This document shows positions 46,265 to 55,869 of a DNA stretch of 64,000 nucleotides, piece after piece. The stretch spans positions 1,860,001 to 1,924,000 of the forward strand of contig BRON01000003.1 in assembly GCA_024345305.1 (NCBI GenBank). Direction: 5' to 3'. The stretch is from Mrakia gelida. Lineage: Eukaryota; Basidiomycota; Tremellomycetes; Cystofilobasidiales; Mrakiaceae. The notes under the pieces were generated by a model that searched no databases, was not told where the DNA came from, and saw nothing but the letters and a program-made list of their open reading frames with translations. Numbering within the stretch: the first letter of the stretch is position 1; each line of letters begins with the position of its first letter. Both the position numbers and the translations under genes were made by a program.

Positions 46265-46630
46265 CGCCGCACGACCTTTCCTTGTCGCGACTGACCCTCT
46301 TCCCATCCGTCGTCTCTTTGATCAGAGGTAAAACAGAAGAGAAACTTACCGACTTCGTAACCGAACAAGACTGAAACGAGCCAAAGAGGTGTAGAAGTCA
46401 GTTCTCGTTCGATTGGTACGGAAAGCGGTTTGTTGACGGACGAAGAGGGGAGAGGGCCGCTCTCCTGCTTCCTCCTCGTCTCGAACTGCTTCATCCTCCC
46501 AGCTTCAACTCCGCTAAGCGAGTGCAAGAAGAAGACAGAGAGGATGTTTACTCACAACCTCCAAATGCGACGAAGATCTGTCGGTGGTAAGAGGAAGGGG
46601 AGACGGTGAGCTCGAGCGAGGGAAAGTGGC
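46265..46630 (-). pseudogene. Inverted fragment of a sugar transporter gene
   Basis: Read on the minus strand this matches 60580-60943 of the sugar transporter gene at roughly 85% by eye. It includes part of intron 1, exon 2 (IFVAFGG), intron 2 with GGAGTTGAAGCTGGGAGGATG, exon 3 (FLFGYEVG versus FLFGYDIG) and part of intron 3. Exon 1 with the start codon and everything after exon 3 are missing, so it cannot make a transporter. It may derive from this copy or from another paralogue. Confidence 0.85.
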
Positions 46631-47928
46631 GGATTGAGAAAAACAACGCTTGAGTGTGAAAGGGGGAGGACGACGCTGAGCGAAGTCTTTGCCGAGCTCG
46701 AGCGTACACGTGTAGGTATCGAACTCATCAAATGCCTTGTGGCTGCTGGGATCGACCCCCCCGGGAGGTGAAGAGAGACAAGTGTTGAGAGGGAACGAGC
46801 GGGATCGACGCGCGTTGACGTTGCGCTGAGTTTTGAGTCGCTCAAAGGAGCCTCGAGGGTGCGACGCAGACTTCACACCGGGAAAGGGCATCGGCGCACG
46901 CCTCGCAAGCCTCTCCGATAGAGGCGACGCATAACGCAGCAACAAGCGGTCCGAAAGCAACGCAAAAGAGCGATTCCGAAAAAGTAAACAACGCTCAGAA
47001 GCTCAACATATCGTCTCTATATACTCTACCATCTACCAGAACTCAAACACACCACCGTAGAGCAACCCCAAGAGTATTTGGCTCTCGCACCGAGATCGGT
47101 ATGAGAAGGCGAGACCGAGATCAAGGGCGAGCGGGAAGTGGGCCGTGTTTTGAATACCGACGAAGGAGCTCTTTTGTCGACGAGGAGGTAGTATTTTCTT
47201 GTAGGGACCCGCCTCAGGGTCCCTGATAGTTTGATGTACATATCAAGAGGTATCCGAGGATGTTTGTTGTACTGGTTGCTAGTAGACGACGAGGAAGGCA
47301 ACGCGTTCTTTTCGCTTGTTGTTCTTTCGTCGCAGAGACCGTTTGGTTGGGGTCGGCTACGAGAGATTAGACAATTGCCGGGATCGCACAACAAAAAGGC
47401 CCAGACGCCCAGCTCGAGGGACGATCTCGTTCTGTGGAAAGAAGGGGTCGGAACGACTGAGAAGAGAGGAAAGAGCGTTGACTCGAGAGACGCGTCGCCT
47501 TTACAGCCTCTATCTGCAGGTTTGCTCGTCCTTTTTGCAGGAGAGCATCTCGACGGTCTTTCTCTTTGTTCTTTTGCTCGCTCCATAGCATTCCGTCCCC
47601 TTCTACGCTATCATATCTCCACTTGCCGAAGGTTAAGAAGAAAGTGACGAGGAGATCGAAGGAGGAACGCCTCCAAGGATCGACCGAGGAACGACTTCCT
47701 CGACCAAGGGTGAGGAACCAAAGGCACCACTACAGCCCTGAAGCAATCTTCCAGGCACCATCTCATGAGATAACGAGCGTATCGACAAGATCATCCTCAG
47801 CAAGCTGCTTTTTTATCCCCTCCCAAAGCCTCGCCCTCGGAGACCCAACAAGGGAACTCTCGCTCCCTGCGCTCAAAACCTCGAACTTCTTCGATCTTCT
47901 CACAGACATACGGCCTTCACTTCCAACC
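46631..47928. other. Gene-poor region with short hairpin
   Basis: No supported gene. A perfect 8-bp hairpin with 6-nt loop (AGGGACCC GCCTCA GGGTCCCT) is at 47203-47224. The right end, from about 47500, is probably the promoter and leader of the HSF-type gene. Confidence 0.4.
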
Positions 47929-48410
47929 GCTTCCTTCCCCTTCCAACCTCCTCAGTCAAAATGTCAACTTCTCACGCACAGAAGACAGAGAACGGAGTCC
48001 TGATCGTGAGTCTCCCCTACACCTTCTCGCTCCTTTGAGACCTTTCTACCATCCTCTCCCTCACCTCCACCCGCTGAAACCTTCGCCACCTCTACTCTCC
48101 CTTCCTCCCTCCCCTCCCCTCCCGGACCCTCGTGTATATTCCGGTATGGCTGAAATCTCTGGCCAGGTGCGTTTCCACCTCTTCTTTAACCTGCTCTCCT
48201 CCTTCCTCTCTTCTCCTTGCATCCCCAACGCTTCGACCTTCAAGCTGACTCTCGCTCTCCCTCCCCTCCCTCCTCTCCCGTTCGTCTCCATCGCCTCGGT
48301 CCCTCCTCCCTCCAGTGTCCTTACCTCGCTACTTCTTGCCCTCTTCTTAAACCCTTCGCCGCCGCCTTCTCTGGTCACGACGACGGATCAAACTCAAACA
48401 ACTCGAACGA
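47929..48410 (+). repeat. Donor copy of the 482-bp inverted duplication
   Basis: This is the intact copy at the 5' end of the HSF-type gene; the inverted partner is 44670-45151. The two arms are separated by 2,777 bp. Confidence 0.93.
47961..48038 (+). other. Upstream ORF or alternative first exon
   Basis: An ATG at 47961 opens 25 codons (MSTSHAQKTENGVLI and on) ending in TGA at 48036-48038 if unspliced. A good donor GTGAGT follows codon 15. Joining it to the exon 2 acceptor at 48315 would also keep the HSF frame. It is thus either a translational uORF ahead of the 48146 start or a second N-terminus. Confidence 0.5.
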
Positions 48411-50440
48411 TGGTCGACCTTCCCCTTCAGCTTGCGCTTCCGCCCACTCATCCCCAAACACCCAAATCACTCCCGCTCAACAACAGCAGCAGCAGTCGAC
48501 CTACGATGCCTTCGGAGGTCCTTCAGTCCCCATCCACTCCCTTCACGGTCCTTCCTCGGGATTCGACAACCAGGGATCCTACAGACAACAGATGCAGCAG
48601 CAGCAACAGGAGCAGCAGGATCGAGGCAGGAAGACGGGTTCGCCAACGCTAGATGGATCTTCCAACGCGAACAACTTCCCCTCGGCCTCTTACTCCTGCC
48701 GACCCGTCCTTAACTCGAACGACTCGACTGCCACCTCGATCTCTACCCTCTCAGCTTCCTCCTCCGCTCAAAATCGACGACAACCCGGGTCGCTCTCTCC
48801 GTCGAGAGAGTACAACAACCTCGCGTCGAACAACCACGCCTCGTCCTCCTCCACTTCCTACTCCACCACCCTCATCCACGGAAACGAACCTCCTACTCCC
48901 AACTCCTTCCTTCGATCTCCGCCTACCGCTCAAGGAGTCATCCCTCATCTCCAGCAGCCCGTCTTCCCTCACCAGCAGCAGGAGCAGCAACGTCGCCAGG
49001 AGCAGCAGATCCAGCAGCAGCAGCAGCAACAACAGCAGCAGCAAGGACGATATGACCCTTCGGAGGATCCCTACGCGACCTTCACCTCGTCGGCCAACTA
49101 CGTTGACGGTCGAGACTACTCGAACGGAGGAGGAGTCGGACCTTACTCGGGAGGAGGAGGGGCTTACGGAACGTTCAACACCGAGGATATCGAGGACATC
49201 AGCTTCAACCGACAGCCTCAGCCCGCTCCTCAGACCTTCCAACCCATGCAGATTCCTGAGCCTGAGGAGAGGAAGGTCTTCGCTAGTTTGGAGGAGGTTC
49301 ACGAGAGCAACGGACAGCAGAAGGAGGAGGTCGTGGGCGAGCAAACCGCTTTCATTTCCAAGGTTCGTTCTTCCTTCTTCTCTTCCCTTCCTTTGAGGCT
49401 AGAACACGACCACTGACTCTTCTCTCTGCTCTCTTCTATCCTTCTACAGCTCTGGCACCTGCTATCGCATCCTGTGAGTATCTGCTTCGCTCCTCGACCC
49501 TCCGCGAACGCCCGACGAAGTTGTCACATCGCGTTGTCAGCAACGACTGCGACGAGAGGTAAAACCTGAGACTGATTCCCTTCCCTCCCTCTTCCCTTTT
49601 CTCCCTCTCAGGAGTACGCTCGATACCTCAAGTGGTCGAAGGACGGCCAGGCTTTCATCTTGACCAACTCGAACGAGTTCGCCATCAAAGGTCCGTTTCT
49701 TCGCGTCCCTTCCCTTTGTTCGCTATCGGAACTCTCTTCACCACTTCTGACGCCCTTCTCCCTCTCTTTCTCCCATACAGTCCTTCCTCGATTCTTCAGA
49801 CACTCGAATGTTGCCAGTTTCGTTAGGCAATTGAACTTATACTCGTTCCAAAGAGTCTCAACCATCCGACTTCTCGTTCGTGCCTTCTCTCCCTCCCTCT
49901 TCCCCTCCCTCCCTCACTCGACGGGTGACTAACCCACTATTCTTTCTCTCATCCTCTTCCACAGGACATGGCGGATTCTTCTACTTCCACCTCCATCAAC
50001 CCCAGCCACGGTCCTGGACCCCACCCTCCTCCTCCTCACAACCCTCACGTCCACCAACCCTTCGGACCCGACTCTGACTCTGAGGATCACCACTCTTCTC
50101 ACTCTGGAGGATCCCCTGGACCCACCAACGGGAACGGAACCACCGACAGCACCGTCACCGCTTCAGGTTCGTCTCGTCCTCCCTCTTTCTCTTCGCGTCC
50201 GTCGTCTTCTCCTCGCTGACTGTTCTTCTCCCCTCCCTCCCTTCCGCAGGTTTCACCCATCCTCACTTCCAACGAGACCACCCCGAGCTCCTCAAGCTCC
50301 TCAAACCCAGAGGTTCGACCAGGAAGCAGGCTTCCTCCTCGGTCGCGTCCAAAAAGGCTGCCGCCGCCGTTCGAGACGAGGAGGAGCGACGAGGAGGACC
50401 CAAGCGAGCTGGCTCGAGTTCGGGAGGGAAGAGAAAGTAG
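48146..50440 (+). CDS. HSF-family transcription factor
   Basis: Exon 1 (48146-48166, MAEISGQ) joins exon 2 at 48316. About 360 residues of Ser/Asn/Gln-rich sequence follow, with two Gln tracts (CAG/CAA runs near 48590 and 49012-49044, 11 Gln). Then comes an HSF-type DNA-binding domain: TAFISKLWHLLSHP, EYARYLKWSKDGQAFILTN, EFAIKVLPRFFRHSNVASFV and RQLNLYSFQRV, the recognition helix being SNVASFVRQLNLY. The domain is then split by about 65 residues rich in Ser, His, Pro and Gly before its last strand (GFTHPHFQRDHPELLKLLKP). A short basic tail KRAGSSSGGKRK ends the protein. The DNA-binding domain is unusually near the C-terminus and no coiled-coil trimer region is evident after it, so it is nearer to Sfl1/Hsf-like regulators than to classical Hsf1. 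Confidence 0.85.
49012..49044 (+). repeat. CAG/CAA trinucleotide repeat, 11 Gln
   Basis: An in-frame run of 11 Gln codons (mixed CAG and CAA) lies in the N-terminal part of the HSF-family protein. A second Gln-rich stretch is near 48590-48620. Confidence 0.9.
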
Positions 50441-51269
50441 TAGCTTTAGCCTCTCGTCTCTCGGGTTGATGTGTTCGGACTCTCTTTCTCGTCAATATCT
50501 TGTTTTCGCCCCCTTCGCTTTTTTGCTCTCTCCTTGGTCGCGCTCTGCGACGCCAACCAAACCACCCCTCCTTCTCGGTCTTATGTTTGTTTCATTTCTT
50601 GGTCCCTCTCTCTTTCTTGGTCTTCTCTCTTCCTCACGCCCGTTATGACTATACTCTTGTTACTTCTCTACTCTTACTCTAGCCCCAACATACGATAATC
50701 AATAGATGTCCTCGAGTTTCATGTGTAACAACGACGAGCGATCGCGAGCGAAGAAAGATGAACGACGCGAAAGAGAACGATCTTCCGCTCGACGTTTTGC
50801 CTTCTCCTCACTTCGATCCTCAGCTAGGTTCGAGTATCTGAGATGCAGTTTTCCTTGTTCCGAAACCGCTGATCGCTCTCAAGTCATCTAAGCCGACTCT
50901 CGTCTCGTCTCGTCGCGCTCCCTACCGTCCGCCAGCCAGATCCATCCCGCACGACTTGCCACGCATCGCTACCTCTCTAGCATCTTGACAAGCCCTCATG
51001 GTCTCTACGTCCGGCGAGAAAAAGGGAACGGGTGAGTAAGAAGCAAACGTCGCGACCGTTCTGGGCTCGCTCGCCGTCTGATCTTCGTCCCGTCGCCTCT
51101 CTTTAACGACGTGCACACGCAGCTCGAGAGTACGAAAAAGTCATTATCCGAATGGACATCATCAAACCCAACAACGACAAAAATTCCACGTCCAGAAGAA
51201 AGCGTAGCTGCGATACAACGAAACCGGAACGAAAACAAAGAACCTGAGTCCATCGACGCGTCTCTCCTC
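50441..51269. other. Convergent intergenic region
   Basis: This 829-bp region lies between two genes ending towards each other. It is T/C-rich near the HSF stop. A GACGCGTC palindrome is at 51255. No supported gene. Confidence 0.4.
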
Positions 51270-52830
51270 TCACCACCCCTTCTCGCTCCCCTCCTCCTCC
51301 CTCTTCCAACCCTCCTCCGTCAGAATCACCCCCTCCGAAACACCCAGCCAAACCTCCGGCAGCTCCTCTCCTTCGTCCTCCTCCAACCTCTCCCCACTCG
51401 CACTCCCAGCAGCAGCAGCAGCCGCGCGTCTCCTCATCCTGACCTCCTCCTCCCACCCACCGCCTTGTCCTCCCTCGCACGGCAGAGCGATCAGAACGGA
51501 GATCTCGACCCTCGCTCCGGCTTTGAGAATCTCCTCGACTGGTTTGGGTGGGATGGGAGGCGGTGGTGGGGGTGGAGGAGGGCGGATGGGAGCGGAGGTG
51601 AGGGTTTGGAAGAACGTTGGAGCGGGATGGAAGAGAGGTGGTGGTGCTTGATTTGGGGATGGGGCGTGGGAGGAGGGAGGAAGGAGCAAGGTTGTCGAGA
51701 TCGGCTGCAGAAGATGGACGAGAGGAGGGTGTCAGAAAAAAGGCGGGCGAGAAGGAAGAGAGGACGTGGGTGGGCTGAGTCGAAAGCGAAACGAGAGCAT
51801 GAGCGAGACGAGTCGGCTGCCGAAAGCGCTGCCAGGAACTTCCTTCGACCTTCCTCTCCTTCGTAGGTGCTAGAGCAAATTGCCCTAGGTCCATACGACA
51901 GCTCCCAACTCTCCGAAAGACGTCAAAGCAAGAGCGAAACGACTCACCTCCATCCCCTCCCAGCACGCGTCTCGGCTCCCTCCTCCTCCTCCTCTCCCCT
52001 TGCCATTCTCGTCCCTCTCCCTCTCCTCCTCCTCCTCACTCCACCCCATCCCAATCTCAAACATCACAGGCCTCTTCTGATGCACCTTCTTCTCCTTCCC
52101 GTTTCCACCCCCTAGCACGGACGGCCACTGCAAGTTGGCAGCTCTCCCACCCATCATCCCGCTCCTCTGCATGTCCTCCTCCGAAACGGTATCGAAGAAC
52201 GCGTCCGAGTAGCCTGTTCGTCGCCAGGCGACGTGGAGGCGACGACGATGGCGCATCGCTCGGAGGGTGATGATGGTGGACTGCAGAACGAACAAAGGAA
52301 TGGGAGGGAGAGAGGGAGTTTAGAAAGGGAAGGGATCGAGAGAAGGCCGAGAAGGCCTTGATTGACGAGGGAGAGTTTGGGACGAACGATAGAGATCAAG
52401 AGGACGATGATGACCACGAAGCAAATCAGGTAGACTGTAGGAACCAACGATGAAGGTCAGTGTCGAGGTATGTAGAGAGGAAGAGAGGGAAGGGGAGGAG
52501 GAACGAACCAGAGGGAGGCTAAACAGGTGGGAACCGAGAGACATCGAAGGTCGTCAGTCCCTTCTTCTTTCCCCTTCTCCTTCGATCCATGCATCGAAAA
52601 CTCGACGAGTAGAGAGAGAAGAGAGAAGTGATACTCACAGTCCCTCCTCCAAGCTGGAAGGAGCCGTTGATCCCAGTGGGACTTGCAGCAGTACTGCTAC
52701 TTGAACTCGTCGTCGTCGTCGCTCCTCCTTGAGCTTGTCGTTTCGTTGCTGGTTGACCTCCGAGTTGACGGCGATACGGCTCTGCTATCCGATTGAGAAC
52801 GAAGGGAAGGGTTGGGGTTGATATGGACAT
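51270..52830 (-). CDS. Unknown single-pass membrane protein
   Basis: Five exons. Exon 1 gives MSISTPTLPFVLNRIAEPYR and a Ser/Thr-rich segment ending LGGGT. Exon 2 is only 10 nt (52509-52518). Exon 3 encodes the membrane span VYLICFVVIIVLLISI. Exon 4 is cytosolic and basic then acidic (TLRAMRHRRRLHVAWRRTGY; FFDTVSEEDMQRSGMMGG). Exon 5 is Pro-rich (PPPPPPPPPIPPKPVEEIL) with a final domain (RVEISVLIALPCEGG; ELPEVWLGVSEGVIL) and TGA at 51270. A short N-terminal lumenal part, one span and a long cytosolic tail fit a type III orientation. The layout is common in basidiomycetes, but I cannot name the family. Confidence 0.65.
52509..52518 (-). other. 10-nt microexon
   Basis: CCTCCCTCTG is flanked by CTGTTTAG and GTTCGT, and each adjacent intron has its own CTGAC branch site. 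It is needed to enter the membrane-span frame; joining exons 1 and 3 directly gives a stop after two codons. Confidence 0.75.
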
Positions 52831-53039
52831 GCTTGGTCAAATCGAGTTTGTGGTGGTTAGAGGAGAAGTGGAGGGAAGGAGCGAAAGAGAGCATGGCAAA
52901 GGGAGGGAGACGATCGAAGAGCAGAGCTCGTTCGGCGTGCCGAGGCTTTCGTCCTCTGCTCCTTCTTCATTCAAGACCTCCATCATCGAATTCCGCCTTT
53001 TTGAGACCGTTCGGAATATAGACCCAAAGGCCGGCTTTG

Positions 53040-54678
53040 ATGATTCAACTACCGACAACGCTCAGGATCTTGGGTCTGATAGGGAAACCGAGTAGGATCT
53101 TGCCGTGAGCTCATCCATCGACCTCGTCCCTTCCTCCTTCGTTTCGTTCGAGCTCACGCGAGCTGGCTCGATCCCTCTGTTGTTGTTTTGATTCATGAGC
53201 GTAGTCAGATCAAGGTTGATGGTTAGTCCCTTTGAACTCAGCTCTCAGCTTGCTCTAAGGCGACGAAAAGAACGAGCAAAGCTGACCTTCTCCTCGCTCT
53301 CCATCTTTCGCTCCAGACATCCGGCAGCTCAACTTCCCTGCTCTCAAGGCTCTAGGGTACCGAGGAGTCGTCTTCGATAAGGATAACTGCATAGTAAGCC
53401 CTCCCTTTCACTCCCTTTATCCTTTCGTTCAAGCTCAAGCTCACCTTCCTTCTGTGTGAGCAGACAAAACCAGGAGTCGACACTCTCCTTCCTCACCTTC
53501 AGGTTCGTCGTCCTCCTTTCTCTTTCTTCCGAGCTCACCGTCTAGCTTCCTGGGACTCACTCTCCCTTGTTCTTCGGCTTATTTAGGACTCCTGGAACTC
53601 GTGCGTCTCAACGTTTGGACCGTCGAAGGTCCTGATCGTTTCAAACTCGTCCGGGACGAAGTCGGACGCTGGTTGGCTCGGGGTGAGCTCGACTTTCATC
53701 CTCCCTCCCTCGCTCTTTACCTCCTTGCTCCTTCCCTTTCTCTCGCTCACACTCTCGGCTCTCGTAACGCTCACTTTTCAGCACGTCCTATCTATCCAAA
53801 AACTAACTCGTCCTTCTTCTCCTTCGCCTCGTTCTCTCGCACCACAGGCCGAAGCTCTCCACGCCTCAACAGGTGTCCCCGTCCTCCTTCACGCCAAAAA
53901 GAAACCCTTCTGCCATCAAGAAGTCTCAGACTACTTTTCCTTATCCCTCACTACCCCTCTCACGTCTACAGGTCGACTCCTCGCACCCTCAGCGAGCTCC
54001 CCTCCTCCTCCAGCAACCACAACCTCAACACCATCTCCGTCCTCCCCCGAACCCGCGTCCTCCTCGCCCTCCTCAACCTCCTCAAGCACATCCCTCATCC
54101 CCACGTCAACCCTCCCTCCCATCCCAGGCTCCCTAGGCATCCTAGTCATAGGCGACCGTCTCCTAACCGACACCCTCCTCACGACCCTCCTCCCTCGTTC
54201 CCCACCCTCCATCTCCATCCTCACCACCCTCCTCTCCCAACCCAAAGACGTCCGCTTCCTCCGTCTTCTCGAGCGAACCCTCGAGCGCCTCGTGCGTCGC
54301 TCAACCGGGATCTCGCACGAGGTTGCCATGGCGAGGTGGAGGGAAATTGGGGCGGTGAAGATGGTACCGGAGACGGAGAGGGAGGTTGGGTTGGTTGAGC
54401 GGGTGGGAGGGTGGGTTGAGAGTGGAAGGAGGGTTGGACGAGGGGTGAGAGGGGGGTTGGAGGTGGTGGGGAGGGGGGTGAGGAAGGTTGGGAGGGGGGT
54501 GAAGTGGGTTGGGGAGAAGGTTGGGTTGGCGGGAGGGGGAGGGGAGAAGGCTGGAAGTAGTGTGGGAGGGGAGAAGGTGTTGGAGGTTGAGAGTGTGCTT
54601 GGAGCTGGGAAGGGCGGGGTGGAGGGAGTGAAGAAGGTGGAGGAGGTGGTGGGGCAGGCGAAGAAGGAGGTTGTTTGA
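53040..54678 (+). CDS. GEP4: Phosphatidylglycerophosphate phosphatase Gep4
   Basis: This HAD-type phosphatase of the mitochondrial inner membrane, matrix side, makes phosphatidylglycerol from PGP in cardiolipin synthesis. Spliced start MIQLPTTLRILGLIGKPSR, then a 17-nt exon (53205-53221), then IRQLNFPALKALGYRGVV followed by motif I (FDKDNCIT). Motif II is in VLIVSNSSGT, the region AEALHASTGVPVLLHAKKKP supplies the motif III lysine, and motif IV is ILVIGDRLLTDTLL. The order and spacing match Gep4. Between motifs III and IV there is an extra Ser/Pro/Thr-rich insert of about 45 residues. After the catalytic part a long Gly/Val/Lys-rich amphipathic tail (VGRGVRGGLEVVGRGVRKVG) extends the protein well beyond yeast Gep4. 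It shares a 209-bp divergent promoter with the one-TM gene. Confidence 0.9.
53205..53221 (+). other. 17-nt microexon of GEP4
   Basis: TCAGATCAAGGTTGATG is flanked by GCGTAG and GTTAGT. It supplies the residues QIKVD and so joins SRILP to DIRQLNF in the way the Gep4 family reads. Other acceptors nearby break the frame. Confidence 0.65.
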
Positions 54679-54855
54679 GAGGGAGAGGGAGGAGGGAGAC
54701 GCGTCGAAGTCGAAGTCGTCACGCGACGAGATCTTGATGTAGTTTCAGCGTTCGCCTTCCCTCTTTAGACTCCCCTCCGAATTAGACTCCCTCACTGGCA
54801 AGCTCTCTAGCCTCTCCCCTGTCGTATCCTCCAACTCCAGTGAGACGAAGCTCTC

Positions 54856-55726
54856 CTAATCATCATTTCCCCTCCCTCCCCGTCCTCCTCCCGACCTCCC
54901 CTCCTTCTTCTCCTTCCTCCTCCCTTTCTCCTCCCTCACCTTCGCCTTGTACCTCGCCTTCATCAACTCGACACTCTCCGTCTTCTCCTTCGTTGTCTCC
55001 TTCGGCATCAAGGGAACCGCGACGGCGAGGAGGTGGGAACGAAGTTTGGTGAAAGCGTCGGCGAGGTTGTCGGATTGGGTTCGGTTGGCGGAGGAGGTGA
55101 TGAGGAGGGAGTGGGTCGAGAGGGTGTAGTAGGGCTGCGAAAAAGAAACGAGGAAGGGAGAGTTAGTGGCGAATGGGAAAGCGAGGTGAGGAGGGAGAGA
55201 GACGCGAACGAACTGAGGAGGAGGCGAGGGAGGGGAGGAGAGGAGAAGGGATCCAAGAGGGGGACGCTTGGTTGAGCGAGATTCGGACGGTTGCTTTGGT
55301 GTTGAGCTATCAAGAGGCATCTGTCAGTATCTTATCCCGGTCCCGAGCTAGTCCGATCAAGAGATCAAGAGCGCTTACTTTGTTGACGTTCTGAAAAGGA
55401 AGGACGAACGAACGAAAAAGGTGAGCTCGAGTTCTCCTTCTTTTCCCTCTTCTCTCCTTGGTTCCCTCTCCAACGAAACAGCTTGGGAAGGTGCTCACCT
55501 GACCACCCGCTCCTCCTGATCTATCGAACCTAACGTCTACACCAGCGAGTTCCTTGTCGAGCTCCTTCGTCTTGAATCCTTCAGCCCAATCTCGAAGGAT
55601 CTGAGTCTTCTCGGGGGAGAGGGGGGAACGTCGAGGACCGTCGGAGTTGAAGCGGACGGCGAGGAGGACGGGACGATGATTTGTTGAGAGACAAGCTCGT
55701 GTGCGACTGAGGAAAGCGAGAGACAT
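54856..55726 (-). CDS. Mitochondrial GGQ peptidyl-tRNA hydrolase / release-factor-like
   Basis: The protein belongs to the ICT1/Rso55 (class I release factor-like) family that frees peptides from stalled mitochondrial ribosomes. A presequence-like N-terminus (MSLAFLSRTRACLSTNHRP) precedes LRDWAEGFKTKELDKELAGV, then DVRFDRSGGAGGQ with the catalytic GGQ. A 12-nt exon (55379-55390, NVNK) follows, then LNTKATVRI and, after a further intron, PYYTLSTHSLLITSSANRTQ and SDNLADAFTKL. The end is strongly basic (KARYKAKVREEKGRRKEKKE), as expected for binding ribosomal RNA. It converges on GEP4 (177 bp apart) and diverges from ProRS. Confidence 0.9.
55379..55390 (-). other. 12-nt microexon after GGQ
   Basis: AACGTCAACAAA (NVNK) is flanked by TTTCAG and GTAAGC. 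It restores the family-typical GGQ-NVNK-xNTK sequence. Its length is a multiple of three, so skipping would delete four residues next to the catalytic motif without a frameshift. Confidence 0.85.
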
Positions 55727-55869
55727 GCCAAGAAAGGGAAGAGCAAAGATGGGGAGTCACTGTTGAGAGAGACGAGGGAGGTCAACTGCCTCCGTCGATT
55801 TTGACTCGACCTCCTCCCTCCTCTCGTTTCCACCACGCTCTCTCCTTCAACCGCGACCCCCCCTTTTGC

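Noticed and set aside
47203..47224. Perfect 8-bp hairpin as a bacterial-type terminator
   Set aside because: The window is a spliced eukaryotic genome; there is no T run after the stem and no gene ends there.
47026..47586. Minus-strand open frame of 186 codons
   Set aside because: No recognisable motif, no splice structure, and it lies in the rearranged, gene-poor stretch before the HSF gene. Considered chance.
43945..47928. Intact transposon
   Set aside because: No reverse transcriptase, integrase or transposase motifs and no terminal repeats with target-site duplication could be seen; only gene fragments and short tandem units are present.
48035..48652. Long plus-strand frame over the HSF first intron
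   Set aside because: It reads through the intron and the out-of-frame part of exon 2. The Gln-rich frame continuing into the DNA-binding domain is the real one.
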